The translations under genes and the position numbers were made by a program. Source: Sitta carolinensis (taxonomy: Eukaryota; Chordata; Aves; Passeriformes; Sittidae). From it: a DNA stretch of 64,000 nucleotides. The notes beneath the pieces were generated by a model. The model was given only the letters and a program-made list of their open reading frames with translations, was not told where the DNA came from and made no database searches. Position 1 is the first letter of the stretch, and the number at the start of each line of letters is the position of its first letter. Positions 35,618-49,572 of the stretch are shown here, piece after piece. The stretch covers positions 111,450,410 through 111,514,409 of the forward strand of contig CM063284.1 of assembly GCA_032173965.1 (NCBI GenBank), written 5' to 3'.

Positions 35618-36345
35618 TTTTAGCTGATTCTCAAACTTCTGTCTTAAAACAACAACCTTCTACTCATGTAATGTCTTGATTAAATCTCACAATGCAAACA
35701 CCACACATTAAAGAATTTCAGCTGGTATACATGACCTGGACATTTGTAAGAATATATATAATATATGTATGCCCAATATGTTTTCAGGCACTATGGGAGA
35801 AAAAGGCAGCACAATTATTTTTTTCTCTTACTGAGGCACTGTCATTTAAGCATAAGCCTGAAATAGCCTATAATTGGAATTCAGGTTTTACAAGATGAAA
35901 GCATGACAGAAAGTGTCAGATTGCTGTGGAATAATATATGTTACTGAAAATAATTTCTGGAGAAGGCAAAATATAAATGGCATGCTTTATCCATCTTGCT
36001 TAGTAAAAGAGCTGCAGTTAAATTTGTTTTTAAGGTAGCAGGTACAGTGAATACCGTTGCTCATCTTGTTTAATTTTGCAAGGGTGTGGGTGCCGACTAC
36101 TAGTAGTGTCACAAAGTATGTTCAGGATTGTTTTGATACCTGTATTTATAAAATGGGGGGATTAATTTCTGTTAAGCAGCTCCTGTGTTACATGTATTGG
36201 ACATGGCAAATATTTGTTTACAGTCTTTGTTCTAATAAACCATGCATTTAAGTTTTAGTGAAACAAAGGAAATGTATGGATATGTGATTGAGATTAAAGT
36301 TAGTCTTAAAATGTAAATAAAATGTGGAAAGTGTCTGAGGCTGTG
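35618..36345 (+). other. UBE2V2: UBE2V2 3' UTR (likely main form)
   Basis: AT-rich sequence after the stop. AATAAA occurs at 36234-36239 and 36316-36321. The second is followed by GT-rich DNA (36322-36345), the usual downstream element, so cleavage near 36340 is the best guess and gives a 3' UTR of about 720 nt. Further AATAAA signals (for example near 36612-36626 and 36852) leave room for longer forms. Confidence 0.6.
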
Positions 36346-39300
36346 CCATTTCTATAATAGTCATGTAATATATGTACAGTAACTGGCAGAAGTAGTGGAA
36401 ATCCAAACATAATATTGCTGCTGGTGTTCCGTGCACCTTTTGTTCTTATCACTTTTGTATGCTTAGTTTACTTGAGAGGTCAAGATATTCCGTATGCTGC
36501 AGGGGAGTAAGTTCTGTCATCTGTAGTATCACTTCTTTAGATAAACTTGCACTCTCTGTGTGTGTATATGAATATATTTAAAAAAAAAAAACCAAACACC
36601 TAACCAACCCCAAAATAAAAATAAAACCCCCTTGCCACCCATCTTCCCTTCAGTTCCCCACCATATTCTTTTGAAAAATGAGCATAACTTTCACTTTGCT
36701 TACTTGACCTCTAAGCAGTTTTCAGATCACATTGCTGAAGTCTGTCCTACTTCTCAGTCCTTCGTCTTGCTTTCTTGCATCTTTTCCTCTTTTATGTTAC
36801 TTGCCTTTTTTTCTTATCTGTTCTGCTTTTGCCTTTTCTGAAACACACAAAAAAATAAACTTCAGGAAGCTTTACTAAAAATCACACCTGTGCTACAGTC
36901 ATCATATTTCCATCTGCTTAACATGAGTCATTTGCTGTGATGCCACTGTGTTCGTAGCGAGAAGCTTTCCTGCAATCTTTATTCTGTTTTTTCAATGTAT
37001 TCTGTCTGGTGGGAACACTGGTTTTATTTCTGTTACTGATTTCTCATAAGCAAGTAGTTAATGCTGTTCTTTTGGCTATTACGCCTTTTTTCCCTGCCCC
37101 TCACCTTGGAGAATGCAAACCTTTGTTCATTTTGGTGAGAATAGGTAACATCGAGAGTGAGTCAGCTGTTTGCATTCAGTTTTATTTAGTGGTCCTTTTG
37201 AAGAAGTGGGTATAATCAAAAGCCATCAACAGCTAGGTAACTTTCTTTGATAAGCCTTTTCCTGTTTCTGATGTAAACAATGAAAAGCAATAAACTAGGT
37301 ATTTCTTTTTTTTTTTTTTTTTTTTTTTTAATGGAAAGGCTGATTGATATCTGTCAATTTATGCTTTTTAGACAAATTGGGCACTTCCAGAATTGGTGGA
37401 TTTATAGCTGCCAGCTACCTCGTGTCTGTATTTATATAACATATCATTTGTGATGGTTTGGCTGAAGTGCATTGCAACATTTTTTTCCTTGTTTTAATTT
37501 GAATGATTTTAATGCCATTAAATCTTCTTTCTTACACTAACACTGCTAATCTATATTTAATCAATTAAAATAATGGAACTGTACAGTTCTGAGATGTGAA
37601 TTTTTGGGAAGATTACAACATAAACTATTGAGAGCATGGTTGTAGACTATTATTTGGTTGGTAACATAATTTAAGGGACTGGCTTATTCACAGAGCATCA
37701 AGAAGAACCTGTTTGCATGGTTGTGTGTGGTGCAAGGTGATCCTGTAATAGTCTGTCCATTTGTATCAGTGAGAATCTGCATATTCAGCACTAAACAGAT
37801 GCATTTTGCAGAAGGAAAAATCTGTTCTGGAGGGAGTTGAGCTGATCTCTGACACTAGAGTATGTAATACATGGATGACTATAAAAATATTCCTGCAGTG
37901 ATCTTAGGTGTGTTGGTTTTCCATTTTGCTCACACTGGGACAAGTCTGAAGTGTAATTAATTATGAAATTTTAAAATGTCTTCAACTACTGCATAAAGTT
38001 CAGAGCCTCCTCAAAGCTTTTCTACTACCTGAAGAATTTGAAGCATTGTGTTTACTCTCCTCCAGAAAAGTTATGTTTTGCAAGTGTCTGTCTGATCAGT
38101 GTATACTTCAAATTTGCTTTCTCATATTCTTATGGTTTCCTTAGGTAGCCTCCTTAGATGACAGAATTTTAATTTTCCTCTCACAAGTATTTAATTTTGG
38201 TATATTCTTCTGGCAAGATTTGAATTTGCCATTGTTACCAAGTGCATTTTTTTTTTTTTCTTCAAACCCATATTTGAACATCTTGCAAAGCAGCGCACCA
38301 TTTGAAGCAAATTGAGTGAGGGACAAAGTGGAAAAGCTCTAAAAACATAATTTTTTTTGTGTTGGTGTTCATTGGCTGGGATTTAAACTAGCTTTGTGCT
38401 CTGAGGCATTGCCAAAGTTCATGTGTTTTGGTTGTTCCAGGCAGGGATACATTTTCTATGAAGCAAAGAAAAAAAGCCAAAGATGGTATGATTCCTACTT
38501 TCTTAAACCTAAAGATAAAATGAGCAAGCCTATGGAAATAGCCACATTACAAATGATGTGCCTTACTCATAAATAATAAAATAGAGAAAACATTGAAAGG
38601 TGTGAAGCTACCAATGGCTTTGATTGCTCCCCTCTTCCTGAATGCAAGCTGAGAATACTTTTCACGGAGCAAGGCAGAGTCAGCAGTGCATCCCTCAACT
38701 ATTATCAAATAAATGCATAATGCACATTCCTCCTAAATGTTTGTTACTGTATTTGGGATACCTACAGAAAAATTCTAGTGCATATTATGACAGTTGATCA
38801 TCTATAATGATAACAACTGTATAGACAAGTGTTTTTGTTTTACATGATTACTTATATGGTGAGTTTGTAGCTATTTAGTAGCTTTTGGGACAATAATTCA
38901 AGGCGTAAAAATACTTGTTACACTTCTCTTATGCTCTCTTTTGATGCAGAAGGCAAACTTACTAGGCCACCAGGTAATTGTCCTGTGGCAGAGGCATGAT
39001 GTCTGACTACTGCTTGCTTTAATTCTGGCCTCTAGTTCATGAATACTCAGCCAGATTGTCTTGGTGTGGCTAACTTCAACTGCTAGAGGAGGAGCAAACT
39101 GGTACTAAGCAAGTCTGAATATGCATTACTGTACCAAAGAAAGATAACTTAAAACTCCTGTTGGTCTTTTATGTGAGTAAAATTCCAGATAGATGTGAAG
39201 CAGTGGGACAAAATATGTTTCTTGTCAGTGTTTCTAAATTATGTGTTCAGAACTCTTTTGTGAAGCTTCAAAGATTTATGAGGTGGGGAGATACTGGAGG

Positions 39301-42300
39301 AACATGACTGTCTGTAGTCTTTATTTAATAATAATGATAATAAATTAAAAACAAAAAAAGCTTTAAAACTTGTTAATCCATCTGTTTTAACTCTCTCTGT
39401 TGAAACAATTGTGGGAGATGTTTTTTTCTGTTTCTTGTTCTGCTGATTGCCTTATTCTCTGAATCAATGTGCTGTACATTTTCTGTTGAAAACCCAAGTG
39501 ATCATGGGCTGAACTATGAAGGATATAATGCTGGAGGTATAAAATAACATACTTGATGCTTTAAAAAGCTCCCCACAAAATAGCTTCTTACATTACCATA
39601 GTGTTACTATCATAGTGGTCATAGTGGTTTATATGAATTTTGTTGGTTTGTGTTGTTTTTTTGGTTTGTTTTTTTTTTTAACTAAATGGATGTTTACTTT
39701 CAGCTCAATTTGTAAAGAGCTGTAAGTTTATGTACAGTCAAGTCTGTTCTTTAAAATACACGAGCCAACTGTCGAGTAGCATTTCCATATTCAAGCAGTT
39801 CTATAAAGTTTTTTAGTCTTTACCTTTTTAAAATAGTGATAAATATTTTTAAAAATTATTTATATAAGCGACAAGCTGTATAAATGGACAACTTAATGGA
39901 AGATGTTGAGGTGGTGCACATATAACCAGTGTTTTGGATCTCATGATGAAATTTGTGTTTTCTATACTAATTTATGACTTTTGTTAACAGCAGCATCCCA
40001 ACCTTGTGCTTTTAATATAAGCAGTATGGATTAATGTAAACATGGTTTTATAATCTACAATCTATCAACTATGTTGTTTGGGTTAGAAAACTCCAAACTG
40101 TGTATTTGTTAAATCAGAAGTACTGAAGGAGTAGCTGTGCAGTCATACTATGAAGGTTTTCCTAAGTTGGTTTGTGCTTGTTCCTACTCTGCTTCCTGCT
40201 GATTATTGCAGTTGTGTAGGTATGCTGATTTTATGCAGTGGCTATTTCAATTTTAATATTTAAATATATTTATATCCTGTTATTCAAGCATGAGGGGGGA
40301 AAGCAGGGGGGAAGAGTTTGATTTCCCTCTGCAATTTCTACTAAAATTTACCAAGAAAAGAAAAAACCTTTTCTTCTAGAGGCGAACACATCTCTTACTG
40401 ACTTGACTTGAAAATAGCACATGAAGAAATTTCTGTATTTTTCCAATTGTCATAGAAATAAGACCTGTTTCAATTAGGATGAGAACAGCTCAAACAGTAG
40501 AGCTGTGAAGTTATAAAGATATGGAAGAGGGTGTTTCTAGCAGATCTTCCAGCATCATGAAAATGGGGTTAATATGGGAATGAGGGTTCAGCTTCACAGA
40601 ATGGCTTTGGGAAATGTCGTAGCGTTTGGAACTCCTTAAAGTCAGCCTCACAGGTCTTAACCCAATTCTCTTCATCTCTTTCACTTTTTAAAGATAGAAT
40701 ATTCCTGCATACAGTTGTTAAAACATTGTGGTGAAGTACAGCAGGTTGAGATGACTTTATTCTCTTATGTTTTGGCAAAACTTTCCACAGTTAGGAGCTG
40801 TGTAAACCAAAACCATGGAAGTGTGTGGTGGTGGCAGCTGGCTCTTTAGTTTCCCCATTCATCTAAGTGGTTGGTGATCAGCAGTTTTGGGTTTAAATGT
40901 ATGTTTGTAGTTAAGAGTCAATATTATTCTGAGAAAAGCCTGTACTATTACTAAGAAAAGTCTGTACTAAACCCTCTGCTTTTGTAATGGTACTGGGCAA
41001 ATTGCCAACATCCCTGACCTTTTCTGGCCAACAGATTCCTCCAGTGTTTGTTGTTTGTGCGACTGCAGTTTTGGGAGAAGAGCATTTCCCATCTCTGGGA
41101 GGTATGTTGTGCTTTGAACTCTGGGACTGACTGCTTCTGAGAAATCTAAAATAACTCCTTGCCACAACATCACAATTTGGGGATTTGTGGAGATGGTCAT
41201 AGTCATCTTGGGTTGTGTTTTCTGAAACAATTTCCTGTCATATGTACATTTTTTTTCTGTCTGAAGATTTGCAGATTAAATTTACTGTATCGTATACTAC
41301 TAACCTGTTGCACTATGTGAGATTCCTTACAGTGTTACCAGAAAATGTTTCAACATTTATGTCCTTTAAATCAGCATATGTATGAGTCATTGCATTTATA
41401 GGAAAATTCTCATGCCAAGTTAGTACTATACTTTCATTCCTTAAATGCTGTAACTTTGAAATAATATGAAATGAAGATTGATAGCCATGACACTTCTAGT
41501 TAACAATGTCTTTATATCTCTTTTCAATGACTGATAATTATTTGCTTCCTTGAGCTGTCATTCACATTGCCATTAAACACTCATTTTTTTGAAGTCTTTG
41601 AGTGTCACCTCAATTAGTAGTGTAATGGTTTTTGATCTTTGGAGTGGGATGCTCTGAACAGAGTACTGCTTTGGAAGTTCTTCATTCTACCACCCTTCTT
41701 TCAATCTGTTGAAAGATATATTCTGAACTGCTCGTCTTCCCTGGAGTAGAAACTATTTCTTCTGGCATTTCAAAACCTCTTCACTTATACCTTCAGATTT
41801 GTTTGGAATTGATGTGTTACTCATGCAGTGTTAACACAGTGTTAACTCGCAGTCTCTGATCCTTTATTGTACTTTTCTGATTGTATGATCCTATAATACC
41901 TGTATGATTCTTGTATTAAAACTGAAGCCAACAAGAATGGTGCACTGCTTTACTTGACAGATGGACAGATCACGTGTGCTGCACGAAATGAGCCTGTGGC
42001 TGAAGACAGAAGGGCAGTGGAGAGGGAAGAAATTCTTATAATTTAAGTATGTATAACTCCTGATACCATTCAAAAAGTCCATGGTTCTCTGTCTACTTAA
42101 AACTGAGATGCCAACTAAGTATTTGCCTGGTTTTTTACATGCTTGCCACTACAGAGTTAAAATTACGCTATAGGCCTATCTAGATAGAAGGGTAACTTGT
42201 GTTCAGGTAGGAGGGGCTTAATACAACCACAGCAAGAATTAGAGTTCTGTGGTAGGTGCTTTTGTGTGTAATAGCTGGAATCTGATTTGTGTCTGTACTG

Positions 42301-45250
42301 TTCAAAGACAAGTGGCAAAATGTCTTAGTATTAAATTTATGCTGTATCTCTGTTGCCATTTGGTGGGTAGTTCTTACTTGCTCTGGCTTCTAATTTAGCA
42401 ACTCTTATTTTGTATTTTCATAGTATTAGTTGGGGTTACTCCATCCTGGTCTTTTAAAGGATAAAGAACGTGATGCATGCCTGCACATACTCTTGCACAG
42501 CATTTAGGCAAATAAAATTGTGTTGTTCCTTCTCAGTTGTTTGGGAGAGGAGTTAGATGAACTAGCCCAAAGCTTTTTTTTTGTGGAATGGACAGCTGCT
42601 CATATATGGTAGCTGCATTTCTGCTGTGCAACACACCTTGCGTGTAACTCAGATCACCAAGTAGCAGAGGTCCAAGCCTTTGCTGGTTTTTCTACTTTCA
42701 AGGGAACTACTTTCCATGTCCTAACTGGAGGCAGCCTGGCTCAGCCTGCTTATGTTTACCAAGGAAGAGAGAGCTGTGCCAGTGTCTGCCCACCCTCCTT
42801 ATTTGGCCATCGCCCTTTCGCAAAGTCCTGTGGCCTGCATGGAAGCTGCTTGGGAGTGGAACAAGGAGCACTGTGGCTCCCAAATAGGGTCTTGGCAGCT
42901 TAAAAGCATGGGTTCCTCCCACACTGGACTTTCAAAACTTCCTTAACTGAGTAAGATTCAATTTATAACTTGGCTCCTCAAAGCATTTACGCAAAGAATT
43001 GTGTAGATAGCTTTTAGTGATGAACACAGATTCCTTCTTTCCCTCCTGGTCTAAAAAGAAGCCATTCCTAGTTAGGCTATGATGAGGTAAGAATACTTTT
43101 AAGTCATGTAGCATGCCTTGCAGAAGTCAGAAATTAGTGAAAAACTGGGAACTTCGTTGCAGCCTGGATTCTCTGGTCTCCTTACATAGGTGAGGATATT
43201 TTATCTTCCAGGGTTGAGAAAGTATTTTTTCATCATTGCCTCTGATTTTCTTTATCCATGGCAAAACTTAAGTTTTGGAAGCTCTTGAATAAGCGAAAAG
43301 ATCCTTGTGTGATGTTTGGAGATAAAAATATTGCAGAAAGCAGGACAATCCTTATGCAAACTTCACTGAACTGAAAACACATAATCTGAAATACTTATCA
43401 AAAGAAAGATGAAGACTCATGTTCTGCACTGGGAGGTGTTAGTATATGTAACAGTGACGGCCAAAATGCATAGGCTTTGGGTCAAACTCTTTCAGGCTAA
43501 GCAGTATGTATTCTTAGGAGAGGAATGTCTGGTGCAGAAGCTTTTACAACCGTAGTCTGCATTTGTCTTCATGTCTCAGTCTTCAGGTTTCATCATCAAT
43601 GAACAAAGCTCCATGTGTGTATATGTTTTGTAAGGCCTTGTCTGTCCTCTGGAGAGCTGTCTCAACTCCTGCATCTCAGGGATACTGCAATGCCCCACTG
43701 TAATCTCGAATCTTGGTCTGTTTTTCACCATTTAGCTTTTTAACCATGGCTATTTGTGCACTGCTTCTCAGAGGTTTGTGAAATATTTTTCAGGTAAGTA
43801 AGTGTCCTAGTGGGTTTAAGTTGACTACAGAGGAGTCCATGGGGAGCAAATAATTCGGGGTCAAAGTTCAGAAACACATTCTTGCTCTACTTTGTTTTTT
43901 AAAATTTGAATGCAGGAGTACCCACTCCTTTTGTGAGAATTTGTAATACAGCTCAGCCACTGCTGCAGCAACTGAGTCTGGTGGAAGAGGAATTGTCAGC
44001 TTTGGTTTTCTGGCAACTGGGGACAGCAAAGGCAAATGCTCAGGTGTGCTCTTATCAATGGGAATGGTATTCCTGTTTGGGTAAAACTAGCCATCCTGTT
44101 TGTGTAACAAGTCATTGTGACATGGAATGAGGAATATCTGTGTTGTCTGTGAACAGTGTGTCTTGGCCTCATGTGTTTCCCCTAGAAATAACAGCTTTAG
44201 CTTCAGTGTTCCTCTCCCATCCTCCATCTGTATTGTTCAGTGGATTTTCTATATTTGTTTGTGCTGCAATCTTTATAATACCCAGATCTGTTCACATATA
44301 CCATTTGGTTTAACACAACTAGAAAATGACATCATACAAATCCCCGTGTTCCAAAAATAAATGGGCTAAATGGAGACCTTGGGGTAGCCAGTCTGGCATA
44401 TCTGAATGAAAAGGTGATGGGGTCTCAGCTAGGAGCTCAGCTCAGGTGCCTGCTTTTCTAGTGTGGCTTCTGCATTCTTTTGCTCCATTTTAAACTTGGA
44501 ATAAGAGTAGTTAAACCCAGCTTTAGTGCAAGCAGAACTTAGCAGTCAAATCACAATGTTGTGCTTAAACATAAAACTAAGGTTTGAGTTTCTGGTTGTG
44601 AAGTACTTACCACTTTTTACATTATTAGTGTACATAATCAGTCAGACACTTGCTGTTCCTTAAGTCACCTTTGACTGGAGGGATTTAATTGATCACACAA
44701 TGTGTAATTGTTGTCAGATAACTTCACTATGGAGGTATTTGTGGCAGATACATTTCTTTCCCCTTATCTGAAGGAAGGTAACTTTTCTAATGCATTTACT
44801 GTTGTTCATAGCTGTTCACACAGTTTCCAGCAACAATTATTTTCTGCAGTCTTTGATTTCCACCTAGATCAATTCTCTTCAACTCGTTCTCTTTTTTGTC
44901 AGATTGATTGTTGCCAGATCTACAATTTGCATAATACTTTTGAAGTCTGTAGAATTAAATGCCTGATTGAGCTGGCAAAAAGCCTCAGTCATGGTGTAAG
45001 AAATTGGACTTAGGCCATTGCTATATCCAGACATGGATGTACCCCCTGCCCTGGGCAGTATTTCCTTCATGACCTTGTGTTGTTGCATTTGAGAAGTGTG
45101 AGTAGTGGGCTACAAGGTAATTTGAAGCGTTGCAAAACGATAGGTCCAAAAGACTTTATTTTGGGTAATTTGTATGTGGCTTGTGTAAAGAACTTTTCTT
45201 CTGTCTTGCCCTTTAGTACTCACCAATTCACAACCAGGAACTATTTATGT
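36346..45250. other. Gene-poor DNA downstream of UBE2V2
   Basis: No coding exon was recognised. The first 3-4 kb is AT-rich and 3'-UTR-like with many AATAAA motifs, so alternative distal ends of UBE2V2 transcripts may lie here. A T24 run is at 37306-37329. The stretch 40560-43500 has scattered short frames with no family resemblance. Confidence 0.4.
37306..37329. repeat. Poly(T) tract, 24 nt
   Basis: Uninterrupted T24 about 1.7 kb after the UBE2V2 stop codon. Confidence 0.9.
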
Positions 45251-45252
45251 CT

Positions 45253-45642
45253 CTTCATTGCCTGGAAAAGAGAAGGCTTTGGGGTGACCCAGTTCTGGCC
45301 TTCCACTACCTGAAGGCAGCCTACAAGAAAGATGGAGAGAGACTATTTACAAGGGCATGTAGTGACAGGACAAGGGGAGATGGCTTCAATTGCCAGAGGC
45401 TAGGTTTAGATTGGATATTAGGAAGAAATTTTTCACTGTGAGGGTGGTAAGGCACTGGAACAGGTTGCCCAGAGAAGTTGGAGATGCCCCATCCTTGGAA
45501 GTGCTTGAGGCCAGGTTGGATGGGGCTCTGAGCAACCTGGTATAGTGGAAGGTGTCCCTGTCCAAGGCAGAGGGTTTGGCACTAAATTATCTTTTAATGT
45601 CCCTTCCAACCCAAACCATTCTATGGTTCTGTGATTCTATGA
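45253..45642 (+). mobile_element. CR1 LINE 3' end with intact terminal octamers, sense
   Basis: It runs through 'gcctggaaaagagaaggctt', 'tagtgacaggacaagggga', 'tttagattggatattaggaa', 'ggcactggaacaggttgccc' and 'cccttccaacccaaaccatt'. It ends in three octamers, ATTCTATG, GTTCTGTG and ATTCTATG, at 45618-45641. These 8-bp terminal repeats are a CR1 hallmark. Good consensus match suggests a fairly young copy. 5'-truncated to about 390 bp. Confidence 0.96.
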
Positions 45643-48094
45643 TTATTTGTGTTGAGACCTTGCCAAATTGGTCCAAATTCAAGTTGGTGGAAAAGAGCAG
45701 AAATCCTTTTGTACTCTTTCTTTGGTTACCAAAGTCACACCTTGGACGTGCCAAACACACAGCATGCTGCTGGTTTTGATTTACATTTGACTTGCATTGA
45801 GTCTTTTTCTCCTCTCTAAGCTGCTGCCAGCTTGCAAATTGCCTTGGGTAAACCATCCAAGCTGTAGTACCTTTAGTAGAGAGAACACCTGCTAGCCCAT
45901 GAAAGTTTGTATTATTTGCCTTCACACAAAAAGGTTTATAAGAAGTGGCTTCAAGAGAAAACGTACAAGTAAACTTATCTTAAGTAGTGTTAAGTTGCCT
46001 CTAAAACTATGTGTAATTTGGACATTCCAGGGAGATGCCTGATAGCAGAAGGAATTAAGAAAAAGTTTTTTATTGTTTCTGTATACAGGAAAATATTGTG
46101 AATGTAGAACGGGGCCAAAGGATTAAAAGCATATTTTGTAAGTGCTTTTGTCTTTGCTCTTCACAACTTACTGAATATGCAAAAAAGAATTACATTATTA
46201 ACTTCTCAATGTATACAACTTAAAAGGAAGAGACTTTGCACAAGTTTGGGCAAATGTTCTCTTACTGAGACTTCTTGAAATTAATTATAATTAATTTTTA
46301 AATTACATTTAATTAAAAAAATTACCATTAAAAGTAATTAAGTATAATTTTTTTTCTCACAGCCTAATCTGCAGGAGCCATGGTGTTTGAATCTCAGTAG
46401 GCCTGCTCTAGTCCTAGGTGACACTCAAAATAAATCTGTCATTTTTAGTGGTGCACAGTTGTTATTAGAAGCGTAAGTTTAGGAAAGACAGAAACTGGAG
46501 GTAAAAGTTTACACATTTACATGATGGGTGCTCAGTGTATTATTGCAGTAAAAGGAAAACAGGGATTACTTGAAATGTGTTAGAGTGCTTTACCAAATGT
46601 TTAATTACTGGGGCATATAATTGATTTTTATATGATATCAAGCATTCAACATCAGAGACCAGATTGCATTGGTACTTATATGTAAAAAAAAAAACAAACC
46701 CAAATATAAACCCCAAAAATCCAACTGTATTCCTTACTCAAATGAAAATGGCTTTCACCTGACAATAAATCTTTGTTGAGTGTACACTTTAAAAAGAGAT
46801 ATTGGCTAGAGCAGCCTGTTGTTCAGGCAGTCACAGGTAATAAAATGCTCTATAAATGGAATTTGTGTCTTTGTGAGAGGCAGCATGGCAAATAACCCTG
46901 TGTTATGGTCTGAGAGGTTGTCTTCCTGTTTCTAGAAAAGAGCAGGATCGATGGCTGCAAATGGGGCTAATCGGAGCAGCAGTCGGGGTGCTGGGGTTTT
47001 TGATTCATCAGATAATTAAGTCTCTCATCAAATTGAAATGAAACCTGGTGGAAAATTACCTGCAGGTGAGCAAGAGAAAGTCAGAGTGACATTTTCTGTG
47101 TTAGTTAATTAGAAAATGCACAGCATCAAGTTTTAACTGCCTGAAGGTGCTGCCTGTGGAGGTCAGTGTGGAGATCAAGAAGCCCTTTTGGTCCTTTGTG
47201 TACACACACGTTGGTGTCCTTTGCTACAAGTTGGCCTATAGTACTGTATAATATCTCATTTTGTTCTTGTTATGGGACTGATGAAAGCAGTCTTTCATAA
47301 ACTGTGGCTTTCCTCTTCCTCCTTGTATGCCAGAGGCATGTGCTGCCTTAGGTCTGGGTGATATCCAGGGGAAGGGATTAACTTTCGTTAAGGTACTTAG
47401 TGAGTGTGGACCTGGTATCAGACATATAATTTCAGTCTATGTCTGGGTCAGCCATATTTTCATTAATAGATTATTGTGGAATTATTAATTCATTCTCAAT
47501 GGCTGTCATTAGCTCTGTGATAATTGGAATGGTGGTGGTAAAAATTACTGAACGCATAATACTAATGTAAGTTTTAAGGCATCTCTGACCCTGACTGCTT
47601 GCTTTTCCTCACCTGTAGAAAGAAGCAGATGGTAAAATTTTCACTTGGCTTTTGATATCTATGATAGATGGTATAAACATTGAAGAGGTCCTTGTGAGAA
47701 GGGGCTTTTGAGCTTTTGTTCCAGCTGAATCCTGACCAGGCAGGGTCAGGACTCCTGGCAGCTGGTGCTGGAGGGAGCGTGTAAGACCACCAATCACGGC
47801 ATGCAGCCAGCAGCACTTCGTGCAGGAGGAGGCCAGGGGCAGAGCTGGCAGTGCTTTTGTGCTCAGCAGCAGTGGCAGCAAGCTGCTGAGGTGGTTCCTA
47901 GCACTCGATGAAGAAATTGCCCCTGACTCAGCAGAGGCCACAGCCCAGAGCAAGCTGCTGAGGAGGGTGCAGCACTGCAGATTTGGGCTGGGGATTTCTC
48001 ACTGAGGCTGGAGCAAGGCAGATGAGCTCCTTGTCTGCACAGATATGGTGTGACTGCTGACACTGCTGTAGCACTGCAGTGGCTGGATAGAGGC
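45643..48094. other. Intergenic DNA between two CR1 copies
   Basis: AT-rich, including a TAATT-dense patch (46276-46350) and an A-rich run at 46683-46694. The end, 47740-48090, is GC-richer, and the 15-mer AGCAAGCTGCTGAGG occurs twice there (47877 and 47949). No gene was recognised. Confidence 0.4.
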
Positions 48095-49245
48095 TCTTTA
48101 GGAAGGCCACACCATAGTTAACAAGTGGGAATGGTTGGAGCTCTGCTTTGGGAGAGACAAGAGTCAGCTGAGAGCTTACAAAGCAGTGTTAGAGGGCACA
48201 CCAACACGTGGGGTAGTGTTGTGGTTGTCTGCTGTAAACTGTGAGGAATTAGACAAAGCTGTCATCAGATATTCGGAAGGAGGCTTGTGGTCACTGGCCC
48301 AGATCCCTGTGGGAGTCTAGCCAAACATCCCAATACATGCTGGAAGGACAACACATCAGGACACAAGCAATCCATGAGATTTCTGGTGTGCATTGATAAC
48401 AACTTCCTGATAAGGTGATCAAGAAGCAAATGAGAGGACATACTCTGCTGGACCTTGTACTTACAGAGAAGGAAAGACCAATCAGGGATTGATTTGAGGG
48501 TTGAGGGCAGCAGTAACCATGAGATTGGAGTGTATAGGATCCTGAGATAAGGGGAAAAAGGTGAAGGACTGGACTTCAGGAGAACACTTTGGTATGTTCA
48601 GGGATTTGTATGGAAGAAATCCAGAGGAGATCATCCTGGAGAGAACTGAGGTTCTGATTGGTTTTCATACATGGTGAGGAGCTGCCCATTCCAATGAGCA
48701 AATCAAGCAAAATCAAGTATGGATTTACAGAGGACAACAACTTTCTACACCGACATGACTGGAACAGTGGCTGTTCTTTGTTTCAGCTTTAGCAAGGCTT
48801 TCACTGCTGTCTTCCATAACAGTCTCATAGACAAACTAATGGTGTATGGATTAGATGTTTGGACAGTGACACGGATTTATGTGGCAGAACTGCTGGGCTC
48901 GAAGCATTATGGTCAGTGGTACAAAGTCCAGCCAGAGGTGGTCCTCAAGGGTATACCCCAGGGGTTATTCCTGGGGTCAAATACTGTTGGATATTTTCAC
49001 TAATGACCTTGGCGATGGGGTAATGTTTTGGTGCACCCTCAGCAAATTTGCAGACAAAAGTAAAAATAAAAGGAAGCAGATAGACCATGACTGAGGCCAG
49101 CAGCCTCCTGGGCTGCATTCAGAGTGTTATCAGCAGGCTGAGGGAAGTGGTCTTTCCCCTCTCTTCAGCATTGATGAAGCCACATCTGGAGTACTGGGCC
49201 CAGTTCTGGGCTCTCCAGTGCAATGGAGACATGGATGTATCCTCC
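48095..49245 (+). mobile_element. Decayed CR1 LINE body: endonuclease end and reverse transcriptase
   Basis: Translation pieces in order match CR1 ORF2. The endonuclease C-terminal part reads CWKDN, then RFLVCIDNNFL, then HTLLDLVLTEKER (about 48340-48480). The reverse transcriptase reads FSKAFTAVFHNSLIDKLMVY (about 48789-48850) and then VLKGIPQGLFLGSNTVGYF (about 48942-49000), followed by SKFADKSK at 49041-49064. After an internal deletion the C-terminus reads KPHLEYWAQFWALQCNGDMD (about 49176-49238). Stops and frameshifts break it. The catalytic FADD motif reads FADK, so it is dead. The 3' UTR is missing, so this is an internal relic rather than a simple 5' truncation. Confidence 0.92.
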
Positions 49246-49446
49246 AGTATTCTGTGGACTCAAGATAATGGAATAATGCTGCCAACTGCTGAAGGACAGA
49301 TCTCAATCACTTCACAGAAATGCAAGGGAAGAGTTATTCTGCAAAACAGATGGAAGCTGAATATATCAGAGGAAATATTTAAAAAATGAACAAGTTTAGG
49401 TTTTTCATGAGGAAAGCATATATAATCCTCTTGGAATATTATTTCC

Positions 49447-49572
49447 CTTTCTTTAATATACAAACTACATGTATGTTTATAAAATATATAAACAGTGGAT
49501 AAATACACATGCAAACATGTATATATGCATTTGTACGTATATACAAGCATGTGTGTATATATACACACTAGA
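49447..49572. repeat. TA/CA-rich microsatellite-like stretch
   Basis: Imperfect alternating TATA/CATG/TACA DNA. It supplies the Tyr/Ile/Cys-rich end of a long minus-strand frame that I consider chance. Confidence 0.75.

Noticed and set aside
49087..49389. 100-codon + strand frame that keeps a CR1 ORF2 C-terminal piece
   Set aside because: Real CR1 homology, but it is a remnant of the dead element at 48095-49245 and runs on into unrelated DNA, so it is not a gene.
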